Part shown: positions 25,587 to 34,382 of the stretch, one piece after another
Layout: the number at the start of each line of letters is the position of its first letter
Position numbering within the stretch: position 1 is the stretch's first letter
DNA from: Rhizobium lentis
GTDB taxonomy: Bacteria > Pseudomonadota > Alphaproteobacteria > Rhizobiales > Rhizobiaceae
Length of the DNA: 64,000 nt
Direction of reading: 5' to 3'
Assembly (NCBI RefSeq): GCF_017352135.1
Contig: NZ_CP071454.1
Span: forward strand, 4,427,001 to 4,491,000
Program-made: the position numbers and the translations under genes
Notes under the pieces: generated by a model
Told to the model about the DNA's origin: nothing
Seen by the model: the letters and a program-made list of their open reading frames with translations, nothing else
Database searches by the model: none

Positions 25587-26762
25587 TCAGGAGCCGGAGA
25601 CGACCTTCAGATTGCCGCCATGGCTGCCGCCCGCGAAGACCTGCTTGCGGCCAAACTCGTTGTTGAAGCCCAGGCGCTGTTGCTCACGCGTGATGCCAAG
25701 CTCGGGGAAAAGCAGCTCTGCGACGCGATAGGCCTCTTCGAGATGCGGGTAACCAGAGCCGATGACCGTATCGATGCCGATCTTCTGATATTCGGCAAGG
25801 CGCGCGGCCACCGTCTTCGGCGATCCGACAAGCGCCGTGCCCGCCCCGGCGCGCACCAGACCGACGCCTGCCCAGAGGTTTGGCGAAACTTCGAGCCTGT
25901 CGCGGCGGCCGCCGTGAAGGGCGGCCATCCGCTTCTGACCCACGGAGTCGGACTCGTGGACGAAGCGCTCCTGCGCCTCACGAATCGTATCGTCGTCGAG
26001 ATGGCGGATCAGCCGCTCCGCAGCCTCCCACGCTTCCTCGTCGGTTTCGCGCACGATGAAGTGCAGGCGGATGCCGAAGCTCACTTCGCGGCCACGTTCG
26101 GCGGCGGCCTTGCGCACCTTGGCGACCTTCTCAGCCACCTGTGCCGGCGGCTCGCCCCAGGTCAGATATTTGTCGACGCGGCCGACGGAGAAATCGATGC
26201 CGGCATCCGACGAACCGCCGAAATAGAGCGGCGGACGCGGGTTCTGAACCGAGGGAAAACCAAGTCGCGCATTGGTCGCCTTGATATATTTGCCGTCAAA
26301 GCTTGCAGTTCCCTTTTCCAGCAGTTCCTCGAAGACGGTGAAGAACTCCTCGGCGTGAGCATAGCGCTCATCATGCTCGAGATGGATGCCGTCGCCGGCA
26401 AGCTCTGCCGGGCTGCCGCCGACGACGATATTGAGCAGCAGCCGTCCGTTGGAGATGCGGTCAAGCGTCGTCGCAAGGCGCGCGTAATAGGCGGGCGACG
26501 CAGTGCCTGGGCGGATGGCCACCAGGAACTGCAGCTTCTCGGTCTTGGCGGCGAGGGCAGCCGCCGTCACGAAGGATTCCTCGCAGGCAACCCCGGTCGG
26601 CAGCAGCACGCCGGAATAGCCGAGCCGGTCGACGGCCTGGGCGATCTGGGTAAGATAGCCGATCTCGGGTGCACGGTTGAGCTCGGAGGAGCCGAGGTAG
26701 GTGCCGTCGCCCGATGTCGGAATGAACCAGAGGAAATTGATGGGATCAGAGGTTGCGGTCAT
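25587..26762 (-). CDS. ssuD: FMNH2-dependent alkanesulfonate monooxygenase
   Basis: The 391-residue protein is a luciferase-fold flavin monooxygenase: [19 protein letters not shown] at the start, [35 protein letters not shown], and [13 protein letters not shown]. This is the SsuD pattern and length. It splits alkanesulfonates into sulfite and aldehyde using reduced FMN. No flavin reductase gene (ssuE) is next to it, so FMNH2 must come from elsewhere. Its start overlaps the stop of a 59-codon ORF by four bases. Confidence 0.95.
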   Translation of the reverse strand: MTATSDPINFLWFIPTSGDGTYLGSSELNRAPEIGYLTQIAQAVDRLGYSGVLLPTGVACEESFVTAAALAAKTEKLQFLVAIRPGTASPAYYARLATTLDRISNGRLLLNIVVGGSPAELAGDGIHLEHDERYAHAEEFFTVFEELLEKGTASFDGKYIKATNARLGFPSVQNPRPPLYFGGSSDAGIDFSVGRVDKYLTWGEPPAQVAEKVAKVRKAAAERGREVSFGIRLHFIVRETDEEAWEAAERLIRHLDDDTIREAQERFVHESDSVGQKRMAALHGGRRDRLEVSPNLWAGVGLVRAGAGTALVGSPKTVAARLAEYQKIGIDTVIGSGYPHLEEAYRVAELLFPELGITREQQRLGFNNEFGRKQVFAGGSHGGNLKVVSGS

Positions 26763-26938
26763 GAAAGACGGTCCTTTGCTGCGGAATTCGAAATCGGCTC
26801 ACGTCGTCGAGATGGCCTTGGCAACTGGCGAGGCGCAAACCGCCTGCGTTCCAGTGCCGCCGCCACGCCGATGCTTGGGAGGATCGCGGTGGCGGCAGAG
26901 GCCGTGGGAAGGCCGGAGGTATGTTTGTGCGCGAGCAT
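26759..26938 (-). CDS. 59-residue ORF translationally coupled to ssuD
   Basis: An ATG at 26938 with AAGGA eight bases upstream opens a 59-codon frame beginning [20 protein letters not shown] and ending in an Arg-rich stretch. Its TGA overlaps the ssuD ATG in an ATGA. The peptide has no Cys and only the initiator Met, which is compatible with synthesis under sulfur starvation. I know no family for it. It may be a leader peptide that sets ssuD translation; the alternative is a chance ORF in the 5' UTR. Confidence 0.5.
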   Translation of the reverse strand: MLAHKHTSGLPTASAATAILPSIGVAAALERRRFAPRQLPRPSRRREPISNSAAKDRLS

Positions 26939-27020
26939 CTGAAATATCCTTCGATCCGATGGTGGCCAGACGGTGTTCCCGCCCGCTGTCGATCGCCAGG
27001 ATACTGCCATAGACCATCAA

Positions 27021-27050
27021 TTAGATCGACAATATCAATTTGCTATTGTA
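27021..27050 (-). promoter_or_regulatory. Shared ssu box upstream of the ssuD leader
   Basis: TTAGATCGACAAT at 27021-27033 (plus strand) is followed by ATTTGCTATTGT. The same 13 bases occur at 28185-28197 upstream of ssuA, again followed by ATTTGC and an AT-rich run. The copies mark the promoter regions of the two ssu transcripts and are candidates for a sulfur-responsive regulator site. Confidence 0.55.
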
Positions 27051-27132
27051 ATCGAATTTGGAGAATATTTTTCCGGCTCGGCGGCATAAAGGCCCTCTCC
27101 TTACCGCGCGGAAATCCCGACACCGCGAAAAG

Positions 27133-28098
27133 TCAGCTCGCCTTGGGACGCCAGACGATATCGCCGGTCACAAGCTTCTTCGGCAGAATACCGAGCCCGT
27201 AGAATTCGTCGGCGAGCGCCTGTTGAAAGCCGGCGGCCGCATCGGTGATGGTGGAGACGCTGCCGAGGTCGGCGCCTTTGCGCCTTAATGTAACCTGAGT
27301 TACTTCAACCGGCACGCCCGTGATTTCCGCAAGCTCCTTCACCGTCGCGTCGAGATTGCTTTGTGCCGATTTACCGACCTTGGCGAGTTCGTCGATCACG
27401 TCGACGATCACCTGCCCGTTGGCATCGGTGAAATCGCGGTTGGCGAGGAAGAAACTGTAGGAATCGACGATGCCTTCGGCTGTCGCCAGGATGCGCGTCT
27501 CCGGATCGGCTTCAGCAATCGCCAGATAAGGATCCCAGATCGACCAGGCGTCGATGCTCGCATTCTTGAACGCCGCGGCGGCATCCGGCGGCGAGAGGTC
27601 GAGCTGTTCGACATCTTCCGGCTTCAGGCCCGCCTTGCGCAAGGCTTTGACGGTTACGTTATGAGCGCTGGAACCGCGCTTGAAGGCGACCTTCTTACCC
27701 TTCAGGTCTTCAAGCGTCTTGATCGGCGAATCCTTGCGCACGAGGATGGCCGAAGCCGCCGGACTGCCCCTGTAAATACCGACATAATAGAGCTGCCCTC
27801 CGGCCGCCTGGGCAAAGAGCGGTGGTACGTCGCCGGTCGCGCCGAAATCGAGAGCACCGGCGCCCAGCGCTTCGAGAAGCGGCGGCCCCGAGGTGAATTC
27901 CGACCAGCTGACGGTGATGCCGCGATCTGCCAGCCGCTTCTCAAGTGCACTACGCCGCTTGGCAAGGGCGAGCACGCCGTTCTTCTGCCAGCCGATACGG
28001 AATTCGCTGGCGCCAGCGCGCGCCGGCCTGACAGCCGGCAGCACGGTGGTGGCTGCAGCTGCGGCCAAAAGCCCGAGCGTTTGTCGACGTGAAATCAT
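27133..28098 (-). CDS. ssuA: Aliphatic sulfonate ABC transporter substrate-binding protein
   Basis: The 321-residue protein starts MISRRQTLGLLAAAAATTVL, a twin-arginine-type signal. The mature part has the SsuA/TauA pattern EFRIGWQKNGVLALAKRRSALEKRL, GALDFGATGDVPPLFAQAAG and AFKRGSSAHNVTVKALRKAGL. It delivers alkanesulfonates to SsuBC. It has its own promoter region and is separated from the ssuD leader by about 190 bases, so ssuA and ssuDCB may be separate transcripts under one control. Confidence 0.93.
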   Translation of the reverse strand: MISRRQTLGLLAAAAATTVLPAVRPARAGASEFRIGWQKNGVLALAKRRSALEKRLADRGITVSWSEFTSGPPLLEALGAGALDFGATGDVPPLFAQAAGGQLYYVGIYRGSPAASAILVRKDSPIKTLEDLKGKKVAFKRGSSAHNVTVKALRKAGLKPEDVEQLDLSPPDAAAAFKNASIDAWSIWDPYLAIAEADPETRILATAEGIVDSYSFFLANRDFTDANGQVIVDVIDELAKVGKSAQSNLDATVKELAEITGVPVEVTQVTLRRKGADLGSVSTITDAAAGFQQALADEFYGLGILPKKLVTGDIVWRPKAS

Positions 28099-28184
28099 GG
28101 CTATCCCCTTTTTTAAACGGTGCCGAGCCTGTTTTCGGCTGGACGGCTTGTCACTATGAATGCCATGATGATGAAATCTATAAT

Positions 28185-28212
28185 TTAGATCGACAATTTT
28201 ATTTGCAATATT
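28185..28212 (-). promoter_or_regulatory. Shared ssu box upstream of ssuA
   Basis: TTAGATCGACAAT at 28185-28197 repeats exactly the element at 27021, about 90 bases upstream of the ssuA start codon. The following ATTTGCAATATT also resembles the other copy. The 189-base gap to the next gene holds nothing else I recognise. Confidence 0.55.
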
Positions 28213-28287
28213 CCGACTTGATCGAGATTATGCAGCCCGGAAAAGCCGCTTTGAGCGGAATTTTTTCGCGCTCTTGGCGTCCTGAAC

Positions 28288-28662
28288 TCACAACCCCTTC
28301 GAACGCTCGGCGGCCAGCCGCTCCCGGATAAAATTTGGGCCGCCTGCAAGACGCGTCGCAAATTGGCTTGCCGGATCGACCATGCGCCAATAGGGCGTGA
28401 CCGTCGAAGCCGGCTCCCCCTTCTCCAATGCGCCGAAGGCAGCCTCGGCGATCGCACGCAAATGCCTCTGGACAGTCACCGGGCAACAGGCATCCGCACC
28501 ATATCGGGCAGCGAGACCGCGGCGCAGGACGCCGACTTCGGTGAAAACACCTTCCGGCGCCTGTCGAATTTGTTCTACGACCATCTGCTGTGATGGAATA
28601 AGCATCGCCTGCATCCCGCTGCGGCCTTTGCGTCGCTGTTTGATCGTCGGAATTTCACTCAT
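28288..28662 (-). CDS. Hypothetical protein with a helix-rich core
   Basis: From the ATG at 28662, preceded by GGGAGGTGAC, the protein is 124 residues. It starts with a basic tail (IKQRRKGRSG) and contains YGADACCPVTVQRHLRAIAEAAFGAL, which loosely resembles the small proteins related to the DNA-binding domain of methylguanine methyltransferases (YGxDxxCPxT). That likeness is short and weak. No membrane segments or signal are present. The good binding site and length support a real gene; function is unknown. Confidence 0.75.
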   Translation of the reverse strand: MSEIPTIKQRRKGRSGMQAMLIPSQQMVVEQIRQAPEGVFTEVGVLRRGLAARYGADACCPVTVQRHLRAIAEAAFGALEKGEPASTVTPYWRMVDPASQFATRLAGGPNFIRERLAAERSKGL

Positions 28663-28825
28663 GTCACCTCCCGGAAACATCTGCCTTCCTCCCCAATCTA
28701 GAGCCCGACCGAGCGGCAGCTAGCCTCGATATCCCGATCTTACCGAAGTCTGTCTTCACGGGCTTTTCTGCCCGCGCCGTTTCGGTTAATCCTCGTGCCT
28801 GCACTTCTGAAAAAGGATAGGACAT

Positions 28826-29695
28826 ATGGCTAAAGTCGCGTTCATCGGTCTCGGCGTCATGGGCTTTCCCATGGCCGGTCATCTGAAGACGAAGGGCGGC
28901 CACGATGTCACCGTCTATAATCGTACGGCCGAAAAAGCCGCCGCATGGGCCGAGAAATTCTCCGGCAAATCCGCCCCCACCCCGGCCGAGGCCGCCACTG
29001 GCGCTGATTTCGTCTTCGTCTGCGTCGGCAATGACGAAGATCTCCGATCGGTGACCTCAGGCGAGAACGGCGCCCTGCACGGGATGAAGCCGGGTTCGGT
29101 CATGATCGACAACACGACGGCCAGCGCCGAGGTCGCCCGCGAGCTTTATGGCGCGGCAAAGCAAAGAGGCGTCGACTTTATCGACGCTCCTGTCTCCGGC
29201 GGCCAGGCCGGCGCGGAAAACGGCGTCTTGACCGTCATGTGCGGCGGCGACGAGGCCGTCTTCGAACGCGCCAGACCGGTTATCGAAGCCTATGCCCGCA
29301 TGGTCGGCCTGATGGGGCCGGCCGGCTCGGGCCAGCTGACCAAGATGGTCAACCAGATCTGCATCGCCGGCCTCGTCCAAGGGCTTTCCGAAGCCCTGCA
29401 TTTCGGCAAGCGCGCCGGCCTCGATATCGAAAAGGTCGTCGAGGTGATCTCCAAGGGCGCGGCCGGCTCCTGGCAAATGGAAAACCGCCACAAGACGATG
29501 AACGCCGGCAAATATGATTTCGGCTTCGCGGTAGACTGGATGCGCAAGGACCTCGGCATCGTCCTCACAGAGGCGCGCCGCAACGGCGCCAAGTTGCCGG
29601 TCACTGCTCTCGTCGATCAGTTCTACGGCGACGTGCAGGCGATGGGCGGCAATCGCTGGGACACGTCCTCGCTGCTCGCTCGTCTCGAGAAATGA
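28826..29695 (+). CDS. NAD(P)-dependent beta-hydroxyacid dehydrogenase
   Basis: The 289-residue protein belongs to the 3-hydroxyisobutyrate/tartronate semialdehyde reductase family. It has the Rossmann motif KVAFIGLGVMGFPMAGHL, the signature DAPVSGGQAGAENG (substrate loop) and catalytic Lys in GSGQLTKMVNQICIAGLVQGLSEAL. AAAGGA precedes the ATG. The family oxidises or reduces short beta-hydroxyacids; the exact substrate is not readable. It overlaps the downstream DNA alkylation repair gene by four bases. Confidence 0.92.
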   Translation: MAKVAFIGLGVMGFPMAGHLKTKGGHDVTVYNRTAEKAAAWAEKFSGKSAPTPAEAATGADFVFVCVGNDEDLRSVTSGENGALHGMKPGSVMIDNTTASAEVARELYGAAKQRGVDFIDAPVSGGQAGAENGVLTVMCGGDEAVFERARPVIEAYARMVGLMGPAGSGQLTKMVNQICIAGLVQGLSEALHFGKRAGLDIEKVVEVISKGAAGSWQMENRHKTMNAGKYDFGFAVDWMRKDLGIVLTEARRNGAKLPVTALVDQFYGDVQAMGGNRWDTSSLLARLEK

Positions 29696-30375
29696 TCGGC
29701 CCCTCCTCCGATCCGGCTGAACTGATCGCCCATCTCGAAACGCTGCGTTCGGAGGAGAACATCGCCGGCATGGCGCGCTTCGGCATTGTCACCGGCCGCG
29801 CCCTCGGCATCTCCAATCCCGACATCAGGGCGATTGGCAGGCTGGCGAAGAGGAATCACGTCAGGGCAATGCTGCTCTGGCGAAGCGATATCCGCGAAGC
29901 CCGCCTGCTCGCCCTCTACACGGCTGAGCCGAAGCGGCTGACGCTGGACGAGGCAAGACATTGGGCCGATGATTTCAACTCCTGGGAAATCGTCGACTGC
30001 GCCGCCGACCTCTTCGTCGAGGCGCGCCTGGACGAGCTCATCTCAGAATTCGCCGCCGACGAGCGCGAATTTGTCAGGCGTACGGCCTTCGCCATGATAT
30101 CAGGCGCCGCCGTTCATCGGCGAAAGGAACCTGACGCCGCCATCCTCGCCTGGCTGCCGCTGATCGAGGCCCATTCCGGCGATTCCAGAAACTTCGTGCG
30201 CAAGGCGGTCAGCTGGGCGCTGCGCAGCATCGGCAAGCGCAATCGCGCCTGCCACGGCCCGGCGCTGAAGCTGGCAAAGCTTCTGGCTGAAAGCCCCGAT
30301 AAGACCGCCCGCTGGATTGGCAAGGATGCCGTCAGGGAGCTCGCCGGCGAAAAGCTGCTGGCGCGGCTGAGATAG
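29692..30375 (+). CDS. DNA alkylation repair (AlkD-like) HEAT-repeat protein
   Basis: The 227-residue protein is all-helical with the AlkD-type patterns GIVTGRALGISNPDIRAIGRLAKRN, AALLLW-like MLLWRSDIREARLLALY, WADDFNSWEIVDCAADLF and EREFVRRTAFAMISGAAVHRR. AlkD enzymes excise bulky or cationic alkylated bases. It is coupled to the upstream dehydrogenase gene by an ATGA overlap, though no functional link between the two is evident. Confidence 0.88.
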   Translation: MIGPSSDPAELIAHLETLRSEENIAGMARFGIVTGRALGISNPDIRAIGRLAKRNHVRAMLLWRSDIREARLLALYTAEPKRLTLDEARHWADDFNSWEIVDCAADLFVEARLDELISEFAADEREFVRRTAFAMISGAAVHRRKEPDAAILAWLPLIEAHSGDSRNFVRKAVSWALRSIGKRNRACHGPALKLAKLLAESPDKTARWIGKDAVRELAGEKLLARLR

Positions 30376-30776
30376 AACATGCGCTCTGGCTCGGCGGAAA
30401 TGGTAAAAGCTGGAAACCCGCCCACCTCTTGGATACTCGCCCTATCTCACAGAGGAGGTTTCCAATGGCAGTACGGGAACACCTATGGAGGCGCAACTCG
30501 CACCTGCAGCATCAGCATCGACCGGAGGCGGATGCACGCGCCGGTATTCTTGAGATCGGGAAATGGCCCTCAATGAAGGCTGGCAGGATGCCGACGTGCG
30601 ACAGCAATGTGGATGGCGGCTTTAAAAGACGCAATAAGAATGCTGGCCAAAAACACTGCAAGGACGGCCCGGCAGGGAAGACCGGACCCGTCCCCGTAGC
30701 TGATCGGAGGTCACTCGGATCAGAAACTGTTTTGAAGTGCCCCCGGTCCGAAGACCGGGGGCGTCCACGAAGTGGA
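30376..30776. other. 401-base gap before the porin gene
   Basis: No gene I can support. An excellent ribosome binding site (AGGAGG near 30452) stands seven bases before an ATG at 30465, but the frame that follows has no recognisable coding character and runs antisense through the porin gene. A strong hairpin at 30739-30762 ends the gap. Confidence 0.5.
30739..30762 (-). terminator. Hairpin terminator of the porin gene
   Basis: GCCCCCGGTC (30739-30748) pairs with GACCGGGGGC (30753-30762) over a CGAA tetraloop. It lies 14 bases past the porin stop codon on the minus strand. No long T run follows, as is common for GC-rich rhizobial terminators. Confidence 0.7.
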
Positions 30777-31799
30777 TTAGAACGAACGCTGCAGACGGAA
30801 GTAGCCCGTCGTGGAGTCGTCAGCATCTTCCGGATCGAGGTACTGAACCGAAGCCTTGGCGTAGAAGTTGTCGACGATCTGATAATCAACCGTCAGACCA
30901 ACCTTCCAAGCGTCGCCATCGCTGAAGTCGTCGCCGGCAACGTAGTAGTCGCCGTAGTACTGGACGCCAGGAGTGATCTTGAGCTTGTCGGTTGCCTTGA
31001 TAGCATATTCGGCAGCGACAGCCCATTCAGCTGCGGAGTAGTAGGAGTTCGGGCCGGAAGAGTACACGGCTGCGAGGCCGAGCGTACCGGGACCGATTTC
31101 AACCGTACCCATTGCACGGATAGCGCCGTCTTCGTTGTCGAAGTCCCAGCCGCCGGTAAGCTGGTAGCTGAAGGCACCTGCAGTGCCGCCGAGACCGAAG
31201 GCAACGCCAACGTTGTTCGGCTCTTCGCCGGTCTTGTAGAAGCCGTCTTCCAGTTCGTCGACGCTGATGCCAGCGTAGAACGTGCCGCTTTCGTACTGAT
31301 AACGGATGGAGTTATGCAGCGTTACGATCGAGCCGATGTCGTCGGTTTCACCCGAGAGACCGTCGTCCCACCAGCTGTAGAAGAGACCAGCGCGGAAGCC
31401 CGCGATGTCGAGGTAAGCGGAGTCGAGGATGGCATCCTGGTCGGAGGCATTGTCAGCATTGAACTGCATGACGATGACGCCGGTCAGCGGACCATACTCG
31501 GTGTCGCTCTTGGCCGTGAACTGAACCTGACCGCGGGTGCGGGCATCCCAATCCGAGTCGTTGCTTTCCGAACCGTTGAGCGGCTCTTCACCGATATCAA
31601 CCTGGAAACGGATGTAACCTTCGATCTTGAGGCAGGTTTCGGTGCCGGGGATGTAGAAGTAGCCGGTGCCGTAAGCGTCGCAGACGCGAACATATTCAAC
31701 CGGTTCCGGCTCAGCAGCAACAATAGCGTCAGCTGCAAGAACCGGCGTCGATGCAGCAAATGCTGCTGCTGATGCGAGCAAAACCATTCTGATGTTCAT
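30777..31799 (-). CDS. Outer-membrane porin of the rhizobial RopA type
   Basis: The 340-residue protein has a 22-residue signal peptide (IRMVLLASAAAFAASTPVLAA) and a mature start AIVAAEPEPVEYVRVCDAYGTGYFYIPGTETCLKIEGYIRFQV, the alphaproteobacterial porin_2 signature with two cysteines. It ends with an aromatic C-terminal Phe (FRLQRSF), as outer-membrane barrels do. It forms a general diffusion channel. Codon choice is very uniform, as expected for a highly expressed gene. A long AT-richer region lies upstream and a clear hairpin downstream. Confidence 0.93.
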   Translation of the reverse strand: MNIRMVLLASAAAFAASTPVLAADAIVAAEPEPVEYVRVCDAYGTGYFYIPGTETCLKIEGYIRFQVDIGEEPLNGSESNDSDWDARTRGQVQFTAKSDTEYGPLTGVIVMQFNADNASDQDAILDSAYLDIAGFRAGLFYSWWDDGLSGETDDIGSIVTLHNSIRYQYESGTFYAGISVDELEDGFYKTGEEPNNVGVAFGLGGTAGAFSYQLTGGWDFDNEDGAIRAMGTVEIGPGTLGLAAVYSSGPNSYYSAAEWAVAAEYAIKATDKLKITPGVQYYGDYYVAGDDFSDGDAWKVGLTVDYQIVDNFYAKASVQYLDPEDADDSTTGYFRLQRSF

Positions 31800-32523
31800 T
31801 TACCAATCCATTCCTTTGTCGATCGGGGCTGACGTCTCATCGGGTAGTCGATTTGAAGTCGGCCCAGTTTGAACAGCCATCTCGGCGTGCGGATCGATCG
31901 AACCGCCAAACCGTCATCACATAGAAGGCCGTATCAAGCAATTCGCGATGGATGTCAGATGGGTCTGCTTGAGCAACTTTCGCTACAGACGTGATTTTTA
32001 TACAACAATTTCAAATATATGCGTCAAAAAAACGCGCAGAATGGCCCGCCGATGAAAACCTTCATCGCAAGCCACAACCGCTAAACCCCATTGTCAAATT
32101 CTCCACCGTCCGACCTCTGTCGAACATATTGGTGAAGTGCATAAACTCTACCGCCGACTAACGAACATATACAAGGCAGCGGTGTAGAACATGGTGTTCT
32201 GAATTCGATACCAATGAGACAAAATGATGACATAGCGCTCACTGATGCCACACAATATAGCCTCGCAATCGTTACCAGGCTATATATATTTCCGGGATTT
32301 TGGCGAAATCGGAGCTTTTTTTCGCGATATTTCGGGCTTTTTCTGCAGCCGAGCCGGATTCTTCGGAAAGCCGCATTTCGGCCGGCGCCTTTCCGCGTGC
32401 GCTCGAATCACCTCGGACGCCTTGGCTTGAGGCACGAGCGGACGCGACGGAACGACTGCGGACTGCCGGTCCGATGCAACCTTGTGGATAGGTCGCGGGC
32501 GATCGCAGCGCGCACGCTGAACG
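31800..32523. other. 724-base gap upstream of the porin gene
   Basis: This is the longest non-coding stretch of the window and is AT-richer than its surroundings between about 31960 and 32330. It must contain the porin promoter and a long leader. A small perfect hairpin, CGATGAA-AACC-TTCATCG, lies at 32050-32067. Frames across it have no homology I recognise. A small RNA could be hidden here, but nothing proves it. Confidence 0.55.
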
Positions 32524-33012
32524 TCAATCCTCGTTGGACTTGGCATTCTCGAGAATCATGTAGTCGAGCGGCAGCTGCGTCGAATACTTGATTTGCTCCA
32601 TAGCAAAGGCGGAGGAGACGTCGCGAATCTCGATCTTGGCGATCATCCGCTTATAAAAGGCGTCATAGGCGGCAATATCGGGTACGACGACGCGCAAGAG
32701 ATAGTCGACATCACCGCTCATCCGGTAGAATTCGACCACTTCGGGGAATTCGGCGACCACCTCGGAAAAGCGCCGCAGCCATTCGATCGAATGGGTAGCC
32801 GTGCGAATCGACACGAAAACCGTGACCTTGGTATTGACCTTCTCCGGATCGAGGATGGCGACGCGGCGCTTGATGACGCCGTCTTCTTCCATCTTCTGGA
32901 TGCGCCGCCAGCACGGTGTGGTCGAGAGCCCGACCTTTTTGGCGAGGTCGGCAACGGCAAGGGTTGAATCTTCTTGCAGAAGACGCAGTATTTTTCGGTC
33001 GAGGCGGTCCAT
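32524..33012 (-). CDS. Lrp/AsnC-family transcriptional regulator
   Basis: The 162-residue protein has an N-terminal helix-turn-helix (DRKILRLLQEDSTLAVADLAKKVGLSTTPCWRRIQKMEEDGVI) and a C-terminal RAM ligand domain (GDVDYLLRVVVPDIAAYDAFYKRMIAKI). It is an Lrp-type regulator that probably senses an amino acid. The ATG at 33012 is preferred to the in-frame GTG two codons earlier. It follows the uracil-DNA glycosylase gene by 69 bases on the same strand. Confidence 0.93.
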   Translation of the reverse strand: MDRLDRKILRLLQEDSTLAVADLAKKVGLSTTPCWRRIQKMEEDGVIKRRVAILDPEKVNTKVTVFVSIRTATHSIEWLRRFSEVVAEFPEVVEFYRMSGDVDYLLRVVVPDIAAYDAFYKRMIAKIEIRDVSSAFAMEQIKYSTQLPLDYMILENAKSNED

Positions 33013-33081
33013 GCGCACGTCAGTCCTTTCGAATTATTTTCTTTGTATAACTCGATTCCGCGCGACGAAAAGAATTTTGTT

Positions 33082-33714
33082 TCAGGAAAGCAGTGTTTTC
33101 GTCCGCTCCCGCAAGATCGGCAGCAGTTCTTCCTCGAACCAGGGATTGCGTTTGAGCCAGCCGCTGTTGCGCCAGCTCGGATGCGGCAGCGGCAGCACCG
33201 CCGGCGAGCGGCCGGACAGGAGGCTGCCGCGCCACGCCCGCACAGTCTCGGTCATGCCGCCCCTGCCTCCGCCGCCCATGTGCCAGGCCTGCGCATATTG
33301 GCCGATGACCAGCACCAATTCGATCTGCGGCATCGCCGAAATTACTCTTTGCCGCCAGAAGGGCGCACATTCGCGACGGGGCGGCAGGTCCGCGCCCTTG
33401 TCGTCATAGCCGGGAAAACAGAAGCCCATCGGCACGATGGCGAATTGCTCGCGGTCGTAAAAGCTTGCCCTGTCAACGCCGAGCCATGACCGCAGCCGGT
33501 CGCCCGAGGCATCGTCGAATGGCAGACCGCTCTCATGCACCCGAAGGCCGGGCGCCTGCCCGGCGATCAGGATGCGCGCAGTCGAAGAGATTACGGCCAC
33601 CGGCCGCGGCTCGTGCGGCAGCCGGTTATGAGGCCCTTTTTGTGGGGCGTCACGACAGATTCGGCAGGCGGCAATTTCCCGCCGCAGGGTTTCCAGCTCG
33701 GCTTCGTCGGTCAT
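33082..33714 (-). CDS. Uracil-DNA glycosylase superfamily protein
   Basis: The 210-residue protein has the small UDG-superfamily pattern: CRICRDAP near the start, ILIAGQAPGLRVHESGLPFDDASGDRLRSWLG (motif 1 with Gly-Gln-Ala-Pro-Gly), FAIVPMGFCFPGYDDKG, and motif 2 VLPLPHPSWRN. The cysteine pair near the N-terminus could be half of an Fe-S site, but the usual four-cysteine set is not complete. It lies four bases after the thermonuclease-like gene. Confidence 0.87.
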   Translation of the reverse strand: MTDEAELETLRREIAACRICRDAPQKGPHNRLPHEPRPVAVISSTARILIAGQAPGLRVHESGLPFDDASGDRLRSWLGVDRASFYDREQFAIVPMGFCFPGYDDKGADLPPRRECAPFWRQRVISAMPQIELVLVIGQYAQAWHMGGGGRGGMTETVRAWRGSLLSGRSPAVLPLPHPSWRNSGWLKRNPWFEEELLPILRERTKTLLS

Positions 33715-33718
33715 CGTT

Positions 33719-34276
33719 TTACTCCCATCCGACGATCCGCCCGATGAAGCGCAGCGCCTCATCGAAACCGGAATTATGGCGGGCATGATCGCGCACATCG
33801 CGCGGCCGCTCGAAAGTTCCAGCCCATAGCCCCACCTTCGCACCCCTCGCCTCGATTTCTTCCTTGCCGTAACCGCCATAGGAAATGGCCATACCCCGGC
33901 GCACCATGGCGGCATTGATGTCGCCGCCCGCCCCGCTCCGGCAGACGACAAGCAGCCTGTCGTAGCGGTCGCGCCGACTGCCTCGACAAAGCGTTCCCGA
34001 TGCCAGCACCATCTCCTGCAGCGCCTCGCGCGCCGCGCGCCCGCAAGCCCACGCCTTTCCTCCCCGCTCGCAACGCTGGTTAAGCTCAGGCGCATCGATG
34101 CCTTCGAGGCGGAAGCGTTCCTCCCCCAAGGTCAGACTGTCGCCATCGGCAGCATGAAAGGCGCCCGCATGCTTGGTTGTTGCGCTATCGTTGACCTTGG
34201 CGGCAACCAGCGCCAGGAGCGTCAACAATGCAAAAGCGATGACGCCGTCACGAATCACGCGCAGGACCCGTGTCAC
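33719..34276 (-). CDS. Thermonuclease-like (SNase) protein, membrane-anchored or secreted
   Basis: The 185-residue protein has an N-terminal hydrophobic segment (GVIAFALLTLLALVAAKV) acting as signal or anchor, then an SNase OB-fold: FHAADGDSLTLGEERFRLEGIDAPELNQRCERGGKAWACGRAAREAL and RDRYDRLLVVCRSGAGGDINAAMVRRGMA. The Asp and Arg in DGDSL, RLEGIDAPE and RYDR match staphylococcal nuclease active-site positions. Rhizobia carry many small SNase-like proteins; whether this one cuts nucleic acid is unknown. Confidence 0.86.
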   Translation of the reverse strand: MTRVLRVIRDGVIAFALLTLLALVAAKVNDSATTKHAGAFHAADGDSLTLGEERFRLEGIDAPELNQRCERGGKAWACGRAAREALQEMVLASGTLCRGSRRDRYDRLLVVCRSGAGGDINAAMVRRGMAISYGGYGKEEIEARGAKVGLWAGTFERPRDVRDHARHNSGFDEALRFIGRIVGWE

Positions 34277-34382
34277 GCTTTCGCCTCCTTAAAAAACAAA
34301 TCCTTGGCAAAGATGGCAAACATCTTCTTAAGAATTGCCGGTTAAGCTCTTATCCACCCTGGGATGAAGTTTCAACGTGCAC

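Noticed and set aside
30465..31772. 435-codon frame antisense to the porin
   Set aside because: No protein-like composition; openness follows from the porin's codon bias on the other strand.
32214..32591. 125-codon plus-strand ORF in the porin upstream gap
   Set aside because: No binding site or motif, and its end overlaps the Lrp gene on the other strand.
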